Origin: Rikenellaceae bacterium
GTDB taxonomy: Bacteria; Bacteroidota; Bacteroidia; Bacteroidales; UBA932
DNA: 37,504 bases
Direction: 5' to 3'
NCBI GenBank assembly: GCA_900769905.1
Contig: CAAGIL010000075.1
Span: forward strand, 1 to 37,504
The notes below the pieces were generated by a model, which was given only the letters and a program-made list of their open reading frames with translations, was not told the DNA's origin and ran no database searches. Positions 16,295 through 25,209 of this stretch are shown here, in pieces. The position numbers and the translations under genes are program-made. Positions within the stretch are counted from its first letter, which is position 1. The number at the start of each line of letters is the position of its first letter.

Positions 16295-17320
16295 ATGCCG
16301 AAGTACTTCTATAATCCGGAGACTTTGCTCTATGAGGTAAAGAAGGACAACAAATACCTCAAGCATATCAAGGTCGCGCTGCTGGTTCTTGCAGTGCCGG
16401 TTTTGGTGTGCCTGTATTTCTGGATATATGTGTCCGTGCTTCACCTGGAGTTGCCGAAGACCGCCTGGCTCAAGCGTAAACACGCCAGCTGGGAGGCCAG
16501 GATGGACATACTCGACCGCCAGATGGACATTTATGAGCAGACGCTCACCGGTATAGAACAGCGCGACGATGACGTGTACAGGTCCATATACGGCCTCAGT
16601 CCCATACCGGAAGAAGTGCGCAACTCCGGGCTCGAAGGCGTGAACCGCTACAGCCAGCTCGACGCCCTGGGAGCGAATTCCAGGCTCAAGCTGTCCGTGC
16701 ACCGTCTGGATGTGCTCACGAAAAGGGTGTACCTGCGCAGCCGCGCCCTGGACGAGATGTGGGACATTTCCTCGCGCGAGGGGGATATGATCTCCTGCGT
16801 GCCGAACGTGCCGCCGCTGATGACCAGTCCCGGCAATTTCAGGCTCTCCAGCGGCTTCGGGTACAGGGAAGACCCGGTATATGGCGGTGCCGAGCGCCAC
16901 GTAGGCCAGGATTTTGCTGCCGACAAGGGTACGCCGGTCTATGTGACCGGGGACGGGGTGGTGGAAAAGACATCCTTCCAGTTCCGGGGCTACGGCAACG
17001 AGATAGTGGTTGACCACGGTTACGGTTACAAGACACGCTACGCCCACCTCAATACCATAGAGGTGACGGAAGGAATGAAGCTGAGCCGCGGTGACCGCAT
17101 AGGCACGGTGGGCAGCACGGGCAAGTCCACGGGCAACCACCTGCATTACGAGGTGTTATATATGGGGGAGAGGAAGAACCCCCGCAACTATATGGATGTG
17201 GCTATGCCGGCCGACGAATATGCGGCGCTCATCAACAGGCGCGGCGCGGAGAACCCTGTGGGCAAGCGTTCCAGCACGATGGAGCTTTTGAGAAGGAGCA
17301 ACCGTGCCGATGACAATTGA
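16295..17320 (+). CDS. Membrane-anchored M23 (LytM-type) peptidase, first of two
   Basis: The 341-residue protein starts MPKYFYNPETL, has one membrane helix at about 25-48, a helical extracytoplasmic region, and a C-terminal M23 domain from about residue 180. Zinc ligands are present: His202 and Asp206 in HVGQD, and His284 in HLH; His251 (YAHL) and His282 complete the active-site set. It should therefore be an active peptidoglycan endopeptidase in the periplasm. The family start matches this ATG, which lies only seven bases after a -7 box. The second M23 gene begins five bases downstream. They share architecture but differ widely in sequence, so any duplication is old. Confidence 0.92.
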   Translation: MPKYFYNPETLLYEVKKDNKYLKHIKVALLVLAVPVLVCLYFWIYVSVLHLELPKTAWLKRKHASWEARMDILDRQMDIYEQTLTGIEQRDDDVYRSIYGLSPIPEEVRNSGLEGVNRYSQLDALGANSRLKLSVHRLDVLTKRVYLRSRALDEMWDISSREGDMISCVPNVPPLMTSPGNFRLSSGFGYREDPVYGGAERHVGQDFAADKGTPVYVTGDGVVEKTSFQFRGYGNEIVVDHGYGYKTRYAHLNTIEVTEGMKLSRGDRIGTVGSTGKSTGNHLHYEVLYMGERKNPRNYMDVAMPADEYAALINRRGAENPVGKRSSTMELLRRSNRADDN

Positions 17321-17325
17321 GACGG

Positions 17326-18273
17326 ATGAAGAAGTTTTTCGAATATGATGCAATCAATTTCCGGCTGGGCAAGGTCAGGCGGAAGGTGGGGAAGACCCTG
17401 TTGTGGGCCGTTCTCTACCTTTTCGTAACCCTTACCATAGCCATACTCGCATATTCCCTCTTCTCCCTCTTCATCAGCACTGACGTGGAAAAGCAGCTCA
17501 AGGCAGAAATCAGGATGTACGAGGAGCTTTACCCGTCCCTTGTGCCTCAGGAGGAGGTCGTGGGCGATGCAATAGCCTCCCTCCAGCATAAGGACAACCG
17601 CATTTACGAGCAGGTGTTCCACGCCGATGCCCCCGCAGCGGACCCTATGGCACGTCTGGACATTTTCTTCGCAGCCGACACCATTCCCGAGATTCAGCTT
17701 TTCAGCTACACCCGCGACAAGGCGGACAGCCTTCTGGACAGGGCCGCAAGGGTGGACAGGGCATTCGAAAAAATATTCCGTACCCTTTCCGACAGTGCTT
17801 TCGTGACCCCTCCGATGATGCTTCCGGTGGAAGATGTCTCATATTCCCAGATCGGAGCATCGGTGGGCAAAAAGATGGACCCCTTCTATAAGGCCTATGT
17901 CTTCCACGAGGGTTTGGACATACTCGTGCCCCGCGGAACGCCTGTGCTTGCCGTGGGAAATGGCGAGGTGCAGAGTGTAAGCACTTCGAAAAAATTCGGC
18001 AAAACGGTGGAAATCAGCCTCGAAGGGGGATATGTCATAAGATACTCGCACCTAGAGACCGTTTCGGTCAAGCAGGGCCAGAAAGTGGAGAGGGGTGCAA
18101 AAATCGGAACCAGCGGCGTGACCGGAAAGTCCTTCGCCCCTCACCTGCATTACGAGCTGAGCCTGGACGGACGCATACTCGACCCCGTCCACTATCTCTT
18201 CGCTTCCGTCAGCGCGGATGAATATGCCAATATGCTATTTATGGCGGTGAATACGATGCAATCAATGGATTGA
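17326..18273 (+). CDS. Membrane-anchored M23 (LytM-type) peptidase, second of two
   Basis: The 315-residue protein has a short cytoplasmic start, one membrane helix at about 25-48, an extracytoplasmic helical region and a C-terminal M23 domain. The metal-site motifs are intact: His194 and Asp198 in HEGLD, a YSHLE histidine, and His273 and His275 in HLH. It is therefore predicted to cut peptidoglycan like its upstream neighbour. A TTG at 17317 is in frame, but the ATG at 17326 with MKKFFEYDAINFRLGK is the better start. The following MerR-like gene begins one base after the stop, so the three genes should form one transcript. Confidence 0.92.
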   Translation: MKKFFEYDAINFRLGKVRRKVGKTLLWAVLYLFVTLTIAILAYSLFSLFISTDVEKQLKAEIRMYEELYPSLVPQEEVVGDAIASLQHKDNRIYEQVFHADAPAADPMARLDIFFAADTIPEIQLFSYTRDKADSLLDRAARVDRAFEKIFRTLSDSAFVTPPMMLPVEDVSYSQIGASVGKKMDPFYKAYVFHEGLDILVPRGTPVLAVGNGEVQSVSTSKKFGKTVEISLEGGYVIRYSHLETVSVKQGQKVERGAKIGTSGVTGKSFAPHLHYELSLDGRILDPVHYLFASVSADEYANMLFMAVNTMQSMD

Positions 18274-18274
18274 T

Positions 18275-18595
18275 ATGGAAAAGCTATATTACACCATCGG
18301 CGAAGTGGCCGAAATCCTGGGCGAGCAGGTGTCGCTTGTGCGCTTCTGGAACAATACTTACCCCAAGCTCTTCTCTGCAAAGCGCAATGCCAAGGGCAAC
18401 CGGCTCTATGTCAAGGATGACGTGGAGACCTTCAGGCAGCTGCACTATCTGGTGAAGGAGAAAGGAATGAAGCTGGAAGGGGCCGTGAAACTGCTCAAGG
18501 AGGAGAGGGCTGAGGTGAAAGCCAAAGTCAAGGTGTTGGACAGCCTCAGGTCCCTGCGGGAGCGTCTGGTGGAAATAAGAAAGTCCCTGCCATAA
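18275..18595 (+). CDS. MerR-family transcriptional regulator
   Basis: This 106-residue cytoplasmic protein has an N-terminal winged helix-turn-helix (YYTIGEVAEILGEQVSLVRFW, in the first 25 residues). The usual second half follows, with KGNRLYVKDDVETF, then a charged dimerisation helix. There is no C-terminal effector domain and no cysteine cluster, so a metal or redox sensing role is not indicated. Short MerR proteins of this type are common beside cell-envelope genes in Bacteroidetes. It begins one base after the second M23 gene, and may control this operon or another target. It is the last gene of the run before the promoter at 18623. Confidence 0.88.
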   Translation: MEKLYYTIGEVAEILGEQVSLVRFWNNTYPKLFSAKRNAKGNRLYVKDDVETFRQLHYLVKEKGMKLEGAVKLLKEERAEVKAKVKVLDSLRSLRERLVEIRKSLP

Positions 18596-18622
18596 TCCCA
18601 TACGATTAAGCGGAAAAATTCA

Positions 18623-18630
18623 TATCTTTG
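18623..18630 (+). promoter_or_regulatory. -7 box before the zinc-ribbon gene and dnaB
   Basis: TATCTTTG, followed by C, matches the extended TAnnTTTG(C) element 58 bases before the ATG at 18689. A clear -33 TTG is lacking. It is the only promoter-like box in the 93-base gap, and would drive the long run through dnaB and possibly the rnf genes. Confidence 0.5.
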
Positions 18631-18688
18631 CATTTTGTACCGGAATACGGACTTTCAAGAAACAAGAAACAAATATATATATATTGAT

Positions 18689-19525
18689 ATGGCCAGCATC
18701 AAAAAAACTACAACCGTACCGACTCCTGTAGATGAGCGCGAAACCTTTGTCTCTCTCCGTAAGGACTTTGCGGAGAACGAACAGCTCGCCCAGGAGAAGC
18801 TGAAAACCCTTTTCGAACTCCAGAATACCGATATCGAGCTGGACAAGCTGCTCCAGCTTCGCGGAGAACTTCCTGAAGAGGTTGCTTCTCTTGAGAACGA
18901 AGTGGAGTCCCTCAAAGCCAAATATACCCGCATCGAACAGCTTATCAAGGGTTACAACGAGGGCATCGAGCAGGACAAGAAGCAGATTGAGGAGCTCGAT
19001 TCCGAGATTGAGGAATACCGCAAGAAACTTGAGAACATCTCCAACAGCAGGGAGTATGATTCAGTAAATAAGGAGCTTGAGAATCAGGGCCTTCTCCGTG
19101 ATATCTCCGAGAAGCACATACGCGAGGCCCGCGAGGCTATCGAGGCCCGCCGCTCTGACCTGGAGCGCATATCGGATCACATCGCAATACGCGAAGCCGA
19201 TCTTGAGGCAAAGCGAGAGGAACTTTCCACCATCGTGGAATCCACCGCAGCCCAGGAGAAGGAGCTCGTGAAGAGACGCGAGGCCTTCACCTCCAAGCTC
19301 GATGAAAGGACACTGAGCGCATACGAGCGCATACGCAAGAGCACCCACAACCACCTGGCAGTGGTATCCCTCTTCCCTCCTAAGACCGAGGACGGAACCT
19401 GTGGCGATGCCTGCGGCGGCTGCTTCCATACCATCACTCCACAGAGGCTCATAGACATCGCATCAGGCAAGAAGCTTGTCATCTGCGAGCACTGCGGACG
19501 TATCGTGGTATCCCCTGAAATCTAA
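18689..19525 (+). CDS. Coiled-coil protein with C4-type zinc ribbon
   Basis: The 278-residue protein is mostly a long charged coiled coil (about residues 25-215, rich in Glu, Lys, Leu and Arg). A C-terminal zinc ribbon follows, with CGDACGGC and CEHCGRIV supplying the cysteines. This is the CT398/HP0958-like architecture found widely in bacteria. Some relatives bind RNA or flagellar components, but no flagellar genes are present here and the role in Bacteroidetes is not established. The frame is open from 18635, but MASIKKTT at 18689 is the better start. dnaB begins five bases after the stop, so the two are probably co-transcribed. Confidence 0.85.
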   Translation: MASIKKTTTVPTPVDERETFVSLRKDFAENEQLAQEKLKTLFELQNTDIELDKLLQLRGELPEEVASLENEVESLKAKYTRIEQLIKGYNEGIEQDKKQIEELDSEIEEYRKKLENISNSREYDSVNKELENQGLLRDISEKHIREAREAIEARRSDLERISDHIAIREADLEAKREELSTIVESTAAQEKELVKRREAFTSKLDERTLSAYERIRKSTHNHLAVVSLFPPKTEDGTCGDACGGCFHTITPQRLIDIASGKKLVICEHCGRIVVSPEI

Positions 19526-19530
19526 GACTT

Positions 19531-21003
19531 ATGCCTTCGCCGAAGACGACTCCTTCAAGGAAGAAAAACGAGACTGTCAACTTCGAGAACCTGGGTCAGG
19601 AAATGGGTAATAAGCCCCCTCAGGCCCTGGATGTCGAAGAGGCGGTCCTCGGTGCCATGCTGCTTGAACCGGAGTGCGTCGATCTGGCTATGGAGGAGCT
19701 TACTCCGTCCTGCTTCTACGACCCCCGCCACAAGATGATTTTCGAGGCGATGAGCTCACTGGTGAACGAGCACATCTCCGTGGACATCATCACCGTGAGC
19801 AACAAGCTCAAGGAGAAGGGGCAGCTAGAAGACGTGGGAGGGCCGGTGGTGCTGGTGAACCTTTCCGAAAAGGTGGGTTCGGCCGCACACATAGAATATT
19901 ACACCCGCATCCTCAAGCAGAAGAACATCCAGAGGGACCTCATCACTGCCTCCTATGACATACTCAAGGAGTCCTTCGATGATTCCATCAAGGTTGACGA
20001 GCTGATTGACCACGCGCAGACCAAGGTCTACAACGCGATTCAGAGCAATGTCCGCAAGGATGTCCAGGATATAGGCAGCCTCATCAATGAGGCTATGTCC
20101 AGCCTCCAGGCCAAGCAGAGCCAGAACGGGCTCAGCGGTGTGCCTTCCGGCTTCCTGAGTCTCGACACGATCACTATGGGCTGGCAGCCTTCGGATCTCA
20201 TCATCCTTGCCGCCCGTCCTTCCGTCGGAAAGACTGCCTTCTCCTTGAACCTCGCCCGCAATGCTGCTGTGGACCATCATATGCCGGTGGCTTTTTTCTC
20301 CCTGGAAATGGCTGCCATCCAGCTTACCAACCGACTCATCACTTCCGAGTCGGGTCTGGCTCCGGATAAGATCAAGGGAGGAATAAAACTTGAGGATTTT
20401 GAATGGCAACAGCTTGAATATCAGTTGAAAGCTCTTGCCAAGGCTCCTATTTACATAGATGATACCCCAAGTCTTCCGCTGATGGAGTTCCGCACCAAGG
20501 CGAAGAATCTGGTCAAGAACAAGGGCGTGAGGCTCATCATCATAGATTACCTCCAGCTCATCCAGGGCCCGACCGAGCTCAAGGGTATGCGCGAGCAGGA
20601 AGTTGCCGCAATTTCCCGTACGCTCAAGGCAACGGCAAAGGAGCTGAACGTGCCTATCATTGCTCTCTCCCAGCTCTCCCGCCAGGCGGTGACCAGGCAG
20701 GGCGGCGGCGGAAAGCCTCAGCTCTCCGATCTCCGTGAGTCCGGTTCCATCGAGCAGGATGCCGATATGGTAATCTTCATCCACAGACCTGACTACGTGG
20801 GCCTGAGCGACAACGAGGGAGACAAGGAGAAGACCCAGATCATAATAGCCAAGCACAGAAACGGCGAAACCAAAGATATTGATATGCTCTTCAAGGGCGA
20901 AAAGCTCCGCTTTGTGGAGCTCGATGATGCCCTCGACATAAGGGCTTCCTCAATGCCGGTGGAATCGGCATTGAATTCATCCGACTACAATGAGTTCGAA
21001 TAA
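19531..21003 (+). CDS. dnaB: Replicative DNA helicase DnaB
   Basis: The 490-residue protein is a full-length DnaB, the hexameric helicase that unwinds the replication fork. After a short charged N-terminal extension come the DnaB N domain (PPQALDVEEAVLGAML, from about residue 28) and a linker. The RecA-like motor has Walker A ARPSVGKTAF near 228, a Walker B-like LIIIDYLQLI near 340, and the DnaB-typical LSQLSRQ and RESGSIEQDADMV segments. No intein or insertion is visible. It starts five bases after the zinc-ribbon gene and its last 14 bases overlap rseC, which ties replication and Rnf genes into one transcription unit. Confidence 0.97.
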   Translation: MPSPKTTPSRKKNETVNFENLGQEMGNKPPQALDVEEAVLGAMLLEPECVDLAMEELTPSCFYDPRHKMIFEAMSSLVNEHISVDIITVSNKLKEKGQLEDVGGPVVLVNLSEKVGSAAHIEYYTRILKQKNIQRDLITASYDILKESFDDSIKVDELIDHAQTKVYNAIQSNVRKDVQDIGSLINEAMSSLQAKQSQNGLSGVPSGFLSLDTITMGWQPSDLIILAARPSVGKTAFSLNLARNAAVDHHMPVAFFSLEMAAIQLTNRLITSESGLAPDKIKGGIKLEDFEWQQLEYQLKALAKAPIYIDDTPSLPLMEFRTKAKNLVKNKGVRLIIIDYLQLIQGPTELKGMREQEVAAISRTLKATAKELNVPIIALSQLSRQAVTRQGGGGKPQLSDLRESGSIEQDADMVIFIHRPDYVGLSDNEGDKEKTQIIIAKHRNGETKDIDMLFKGEKLRFVELDDALDIRASSMPVESALNSSDYNEFE

Positions 21004-21418
21004 AAGGGAAAACAACATATCCCACCGCGGCAGGGTGGTGGAGATTACTCCGGAGCTGACTTCTGTGGAGATCATCTCCGAAGCCGCCTGCGCTTCCTGC
21101 CACGCCAAGGGCCTCTGCGGCCTCGGCGAATCCAAGTCCAAACTCGTGCAGCTGCCCACCAGCCCGTATATGGACCTTGCTCCCGGAGATGAGGTTGAGG
21201 TGCTGCTCAGTGCATCCATGGGCCATAAGGCTGTGTGGATTGCCTATGTCATCCCTTGCTTTCTGCTCATAGCCGTACTCCTGATTCTGAATGCCACCGC
21301 CGTGGGCGAGCTTGCCAGCGGGCTTTGCGCCATCGCTTCGGTGCTCGTGTACTATTTCGTGGTCTGGCTTTTCAGGGGCAGGCTCAGGAACGAATATATA
21401 TTTAAGATCAAAAAATAA
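20990..21418 (+). CDS. rseC: RseC/SoxR-reducing-system family protein
   Basis: The 142-residue protein has a cysteine motif CASCHAKGLCG near residue 35, a small beta-rich N-terminal domain, and two membrane helices at about 83-103 and 106-126. This matches the RseC/MucC family, which is regularly found upstream of rnf genes in Bacteroidetes and is proposed to assist reduction of SoxR-type clusters or Rnf function. It overlaps dnaB by 14 bases and shares its final base with the rnfB start (TAATG), which supports translational coupling. Which of the proposed roles it has here cannot be read from sequence. Confidence 0.88.
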   Translation: MSSNKRENNISHRGRVVEITPELTSVEIISEAACASCHAKGLCGLGESKSKLVQLPTSPYMDLAPGDEVEVLLSASMGHKAVWIAYVIPCFLLIAVLLILNATAVGELASGLCAIASVLVYYFVVWLFRGRLRNEYIFKIKK

Positions 21419-22296
21419 TGACAAACACTGTTATTCTGACTGTCGTGATTCTCACGGTGCTGGGACTTCTGCTAGCCCTGATTCTCTTCTGGGTGGCAAA
21501 GAAGTTCAAGGTTGAGGAGGATCCGCGAATTGATGAAGTGGAGAAGGTGATGCCGGGTGCCAACTGCGGCGGCTGCGGTTTCGCCGGTTGCCGCGCATTT
21601 GCCGACGCGGCTGTCAAGGCTCCCAATCTGGACAACCAGTTCTGTCCTGTGGGTGGCAATGAGACCATGAAGAAGGTCGCTGCCATCCTGGGATTTGAAG
21701 TGGCGGAGAAAGCCCCTCAGGTGGCCGTGGTACGCTGCAACGGCAGCTGTGAGAACAGACCTCGCGTCAATGAGTACGACGGCGTGAAGTCCTGCAAGGT
21801 CAAGGCCGCCCTCTACAGCGGGGACACCCTCTGTCCTTTCGGTTGCGTGGGTTGCGGCGACTGTGTTGATGCCTGCCAGTTCGGTGCAATTTCGATGAAT
21901 CCCGAGACGGGCCTTCCTGTCGTGGACGAGACCAAGTGTACGGCCTGCGGTGCCTGCGCCAAGGCCTGCCCTAAGTCTGTCATTGAAATACGCAATGCCG
22001 GCACTACCCCTAAGAACAATCGCAGGGTGTTCGTGAGCTGCGTCAACAAGGACAAGGGCGGAGTGGCCAGAAAGGCCTGCAAGGCTGCCTGCATAGGTTG
22101 CGGCAAGTGCCAGAAAGTCTGCAAGTTCGGTGCAATCACCATAGAGAACAATCTCTGCTACATCGACTCCTCCAAGTGCAAGGCCTGCGGCCAGTGCTTC
22201 TTCGAGTGCCCTACCGGAGCCATCCACGTGGTGAATTTCACCCCAAAGAAAATTGAACCGAAGCCGGAAATCAAAAAGGAGGCCACAAATGAGTAA
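21418..22296 (+). CDS. rnfB: Rnf complex subunit RnfB (ferredoxin-type iron-sulfur subunit)
   Basis: RnfB receives electrons from reduced ferredoxin for the membrane Rnf complex. The 292-residue protein has an N-terminal membrane helix (about 4-26). The NCGGCGFAGC...CP cluster follows at about 44-80, then at least four ferredoxin-type motifs: CVGCGDCVDAC, CTACGACAKAC, CIGCGKCQKVC and CKACGQCFFEC. This is longer than the minimal enterobacterial RnfB and has the extra cluster domain seen in anaerobes. It is the first rnf gene of the order B-C-D-G-E-A. The start overlaps the rseC stop by one base and the end overlaps rnfC by eight. Confidence 0.96.
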   Translation: MTNTVILTVVILTVLGLLLALILFWVAKKFKVEEDPRIDEVEKVMPGANCGGCGFAGCRAFADAAVKAPNLDNQFCPVGGNETMKKVAAILGFEVAEKAPQVAVVRCNGSCENRPRVNEYDGVKSCKVKAALYSGDTLCPFGCVGCGDCVDACQFGAISMNPETGLPVVDETKCTACGACAKACPKSVIEIRNAGTTPKNNRRVFVSCVNKDKGGVARKACKAACIGCGKCQKVCKFGAITIENNLCYIDSSKCKACGQCFFECPTGAIHVVNFTPKKIEPKPEIKKEATNE

Positions 22297-23668
22297 ACTG
22301 ACTTTCTCCATCGGAGGAATACATCCGAATGACAATAAGATATCCAGGGACTGCAAGATTGAAGTGCTGCCTCTTCCGAAGACTATGTATGTCTCTATGG
22401 CCCAGCACCTTGGAGCTCCTGCGAAGCCTGTCGTGGCAGTGGGTGACAGCGTAAAGACCGGACAGGTCATAGCTGAGCCGGGCGGATTCATCTCCGCATT
22501 TGTGCATTCTCCGGCAAGCGGCACCGTGAAGAGCATTGCTCCCCGCAAGGACATCGCCGGCAACAACGTGATGCACATAGAGATTGCCGTGGAAGGCGAC
22601 GAGTGGGCTGAAGGCATAGACCTTTCCGACACCCTCGTGACCGAAATTCCGGAGGACCGCAACGCAATGCTGGAGAAGATCAAGGCCTGCGGAGTAGTGG
22701 GCCTCGGCGGTGCGACCTTCCCTACCCACGTGAAACTCAACCCGGCTCCGGGAAGCAAGGCCGAGTGCCTCATACTCAACGGTGCCGAGTGCGAGCCTTT
22801 CCTGACCAGCGACTTCCGCATCCTCCTCGAAAGGACTAAGGAGATAGTGGTGGGCGCTGCGATCATGCAGAAAATCCTGGGCGGCTGCCGCACCGTAATC
22901 GCAATCGAGGAGAACAAGCCTGAGGCAATCGAAGCAGTAAACAAGGCCATCTCCGAGCTTGCATATCCGGGCATCGAAGTGGCCGTGATGAAGAAGAGAT
23001 ATCCTCAGGGCGGTGAGAAGCAGCTCATCGATGCCGTGATGAAGCGCCAGGTGAAGTCAGGCGGACTCCCTATCAGCGTGGGTGCCGTGGTGCAGAACGT
23101 GGCCACCTCCCTCGCGGTATATGAGGCCGTGCAGAAGAATATGCCTCTTATTACCAATGTGCTCACCATCACCGGCAACTGTCTTCCGGTGGAGAAGCAG
23201 CACAACTACAAGTTCCGCATCGGTATGCCGCTGAGCTACATCATCGAGCAGGCGGGCGGCATTCCTGAAAGCGCAGCCAAACTCGTTAGCGGCGGCCCTA
23301 TGATGGGCAAGGCCATAGCCAATGTGGACGCGGCTACGGTGAAGGGCTCCTCTTCCGTGCTCTACCTGAGCGAGGAGTCCACAAGGCGCAAGCCTCAGAG
23401 CAACTGCATACGCTGCGGCAAGTGTGCTGACGCCTGCCCTATGGGTCTGGAACCTTTCCTGCTCTACCGTCTCAACAAGGCCGGCAACACCGATGAACTC
23501 GAGAAGAACGCGGTGCAGGATTGCATCGAGTGCGGATGCTGTCTGTACAGCTGTCCTGCAAACATTCCTCTGCTTGATATGATACGTCAGGCAAAGGGTC
23601 AGGTAATGGGAATAATACGTGCCCGCGCCGCAGCCGCCAAAGCTGCCGCAGAGGCATCCAAAAAGTAG
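22289..23668 (+). CDS. rnfC: Rnf complex subunit RnfC (NADH/FMN-binding)
   Basis: RnfC is the peripheral Rnf subunit that carries FMN and exchanges electrons with NAD(H). The 459-residue protein has the glycine-rich GVVGLGGATFPTHVK segment near 140 and NGAECEPF near 165. Two [4Fe-4S] motifs follow, CIRCGKCADACP near 375 and CIECGCCLYSCP near 415. It ends in a short alanine/lysine tail rather than the long repeats of proteobacterial RnfC. The frame is open from 22253, but the ATG at 22289 has an AAAGGAGG ribosome site and the conserved MSKLTFSIGGIHP start. It overlaps rnfB by eight bases. Confidence 0.96.
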   Translation: MSKLTFSIGGIHPNDNKISRDCKIEVLPLPKTMYVSMAQHLGAPAKPVVAVGDSVKTGQVIAEPGGFISAFVHSPASGTVKSIAPRKDIAGNNVMHIEIAVEGDEWAEGIDLSDTLVTEIPEDRNAMLEKIKACGVVGLGGATFPTHVKLNPAPGSKAECLILNGAECEPFLTSDFRILLERTKEIVVGAAIMQKILGGCRTVIAIEENKPEAIEAVNKAISELAYPGIEVAVMKKRYPQGGEKQLIDAVMKRQVKSGGLPISVGAVVQNVATSLAVYEAVQKNMPLITNVLTITGNCLPVEKQHNYKFRIGMPLSYIIEQAGGIPESAAKLVSGGPMMGKAIANVDAATVKGSSSVLYLSEESTRRKPQSNCIRCGKCADACPMGLEPFLLYRLNKAGNTDELEKNAVQDCIECGCCLYSCPANIPLLDMIRQAKGQVMGIIRARAAAAKAAAEASKK

Positions 23669-23677
23669 TTTTTGACT

Positions 23678-24640
23678 ATGGACAAGTATATAGTATCGCC
23701 TAATCCGCATCTTCACTCTCCCCTCAGCACCCAGTCAATAATGAGGGATGTGATCATCGCGCTCGCGCCGGCCGCACTGGTATCAGTGCTCTTCTACGGC
23801 TGGTCCGAACTCCTCGTGCTTGCGGTCAGCATCGCGGCCTGTGTACTCACTGAGTGGGCCGTAACCAAGTATATGATGAAGAAGCCATCCACGATTGCGG
23901 ACCTCTCCGCCGTGGTGACCGGCCTCCTTCTCGCCCTCAACCTGCCTTCCACCACCCCTTGGTGGATAGTGCTCATCGGCGCAGTGTTTGCCATAGGTGT
24001 GGTCAAGCTCACCTTCGGCGGCCTTGGTCAGAATGTGTTCAACCCTGCCATAGCGGGCCGTGTGTTCCTTCTGATATCCTTCCCTGCCCAGATGACCGAC
24101 TGGACCGTGCCTCACGGCTTTATCCACCCCACTGATGCCACGTCCGGTGCCACTCTGCTCGGACGCTATGCTGAGGGTGGCGTCGAGGCTGTGGCCGGCA
24201 CTGACTATCTCAACACCCTCTTCCTCAACATCGGAGGTTCTGCAGGTGAGATTTCCGCTCTTGCGCTTCTCCTCGGCTTCGTGTACCTCCTTGTCCGCAG
24301 GGTGGTGAAGCCTTGGATACCGCTCAGCATCTTCCTCACCGTCTTCGTGGTTTCCGGCATCTTCTGGCTCGTGGACCCTTCCACCTACACCGATCCTGTC
24401 TTCAACCTCCTCACCGGTGGTGTCATACTCGGAGCCTGCTTTATGGCAACCGACTATGTCACTTCGCCTATGGCTACCTGGGGCGGAGTCATCTACGGTA
24501 TAGGTATCGGTCTCATCCTTATGATGATACGTTACTTCGGATCATATCCTGAAGGTATGTCCTTCGCGATTCTCATAATGAACTGCGTGGTGCCTCTTCT
24601 GAACAACTGGTTCCACGGCAAAAAGTACGGGAGGTCTTAA
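23678..24640 (+). CDS. rnfD: Rnf complex membrane subunit RnfD
   Basis: The 320-residue integral membrane protein has eight to ten hydrophobic helices and belongs to the RnfD/NqrB family. The flavin attachment motif is present: Asp153 to Thr159 reads DATSGAT, so Thr159 should carry covalent FMN after ApbE-type modification. It forms part of the electron path coupled to ion transport. An upstream TTG at 23672 is in frame, but the ATG at 23678, starting MDKYIVSPNPH, matches the family. It lies nine bases after rnfC and two before rnfG, consistent with one operon. Confidence 0.95.
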   Translation: MDKYIVSPNPHLHSPLSTQSIMRDVIIALAPAALVSVLFYGWSELLVLAVSIAACVLTEWAVTKYMMKKPSTIADLSAVVTGLLLALNLPSTTPWWIVLIGAVFAIGVVKLTFGGLGQNVFNPAIAGRVFLLISFPAQMTDWTVPHGFIHPTDATSGATLLGRYAEGGVEAVAGTDYLNTLFLNIGGSAGEISALALLLGFVYLLVRRVVKPWIPLSIFLTVFVVSGIFWLVDPSTYTDPVFNLLTGGVILGACFMATDYVTSPMATWGGVIYGIGIGLILMMIRYFGSYPEGMSFAILIMNCVVPLLNNWFHGKKYGRS

Positions 24641-24642
24641 TT

Positions 24643-25209
24643 ATGGCAGCAAAATCCACACTTGTGAATATGGTCGTGTGCCTCTCCGCCGTGTGCCTCG
24701 TGTGCTCGGCAGTGCTTGCAGGCACTTATGCAGTGACAGTAAATCCGATTGAGAAGGCTCAGCAGGCAAAGACCGACGCATCCATCGCGAAGGTGCTCCC
24801 TGAGTTCAGCAACAGCCCCGTGGAGATGAGCATCTCCGTGGCGGGGACCGAGTACAAATACTACAAGGCCGAAGGTTCCGGCTATGCGGTGATTTCCACC
24901 GTGGTCGGCTTCGGCGGTCCTCTGAGCGTAATGGTGGGCATCAGGGAAGACGGCACCATCCACAACACTGCCGTGCTCTCCCACAGCGAGACTCCGGGAC
25001 TCGGAGCCAAGTGCGGCACCGACCAGGCCTTCATCGGCCAGTTCCGCGGCTGGAACCCTGAGGAAAAGCAGCTCAAGGTGAGCAAGGACGGAGGTGCAGT
25101 GGATGCCATTACCGCTTCCACCATCACTTCCAGGGCATATACCCTCGCCCTGTCCAATGCCGTTGAGGTGTACAAAACCATTAAAATGAACGAGAACAAT
25201 GAGCAATAA
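24643..25209 (+). CDS. rnfG: Rnf complex subunit RnfG (flavoprotein)
   Basis: The 188-residue protein has one N-terminal membrane helix (about 9-30) and an FMN-binding domain outside the cytoplasm. The flavinylation site reads DAITAST at 154-160, so Thr160 is the expected FMN acceptor. It is a variant of the textbook SGAT form, in which the acceptor threonine is kept. A GGGAGG ribosome site precedes the ATG, and the last 11 bases overlap rnfE. An ApbE transferase would be needed for modification, but none is in this window. Confidence 0.94.
   Translation: MAAKSTLVNMVVCLSAVCLVCSAVLAGTYAVTVNPIEKAQQAKTDASIAKVLPEFSNSPVEMSISVAGTEYKYYKAEGSGYAVISTVVGFGGPLSVMVGIREDGTIHNTAVLSHSETPGLGAKCGTDQAFIGQFRGWNPEEKQLKVSKDGGAVDAITASTITSRAYTLALSNAVEVYKTIKMNENNEQ

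Noticed and set aside
16295..18273. Recent tandem duplication of the M23 genes
   Set aside because: The two share only architecture and motif residues; there is no long stretch of shared DNA, so a recent duplication or assembly artefact is not supported.
21472..22974. Minus-strand open frame of 500 codons
   Set aside because: It spans the antisense of rnfB and rnfC, whose cysteine motifs and overlaps fix the plus strand as coding.
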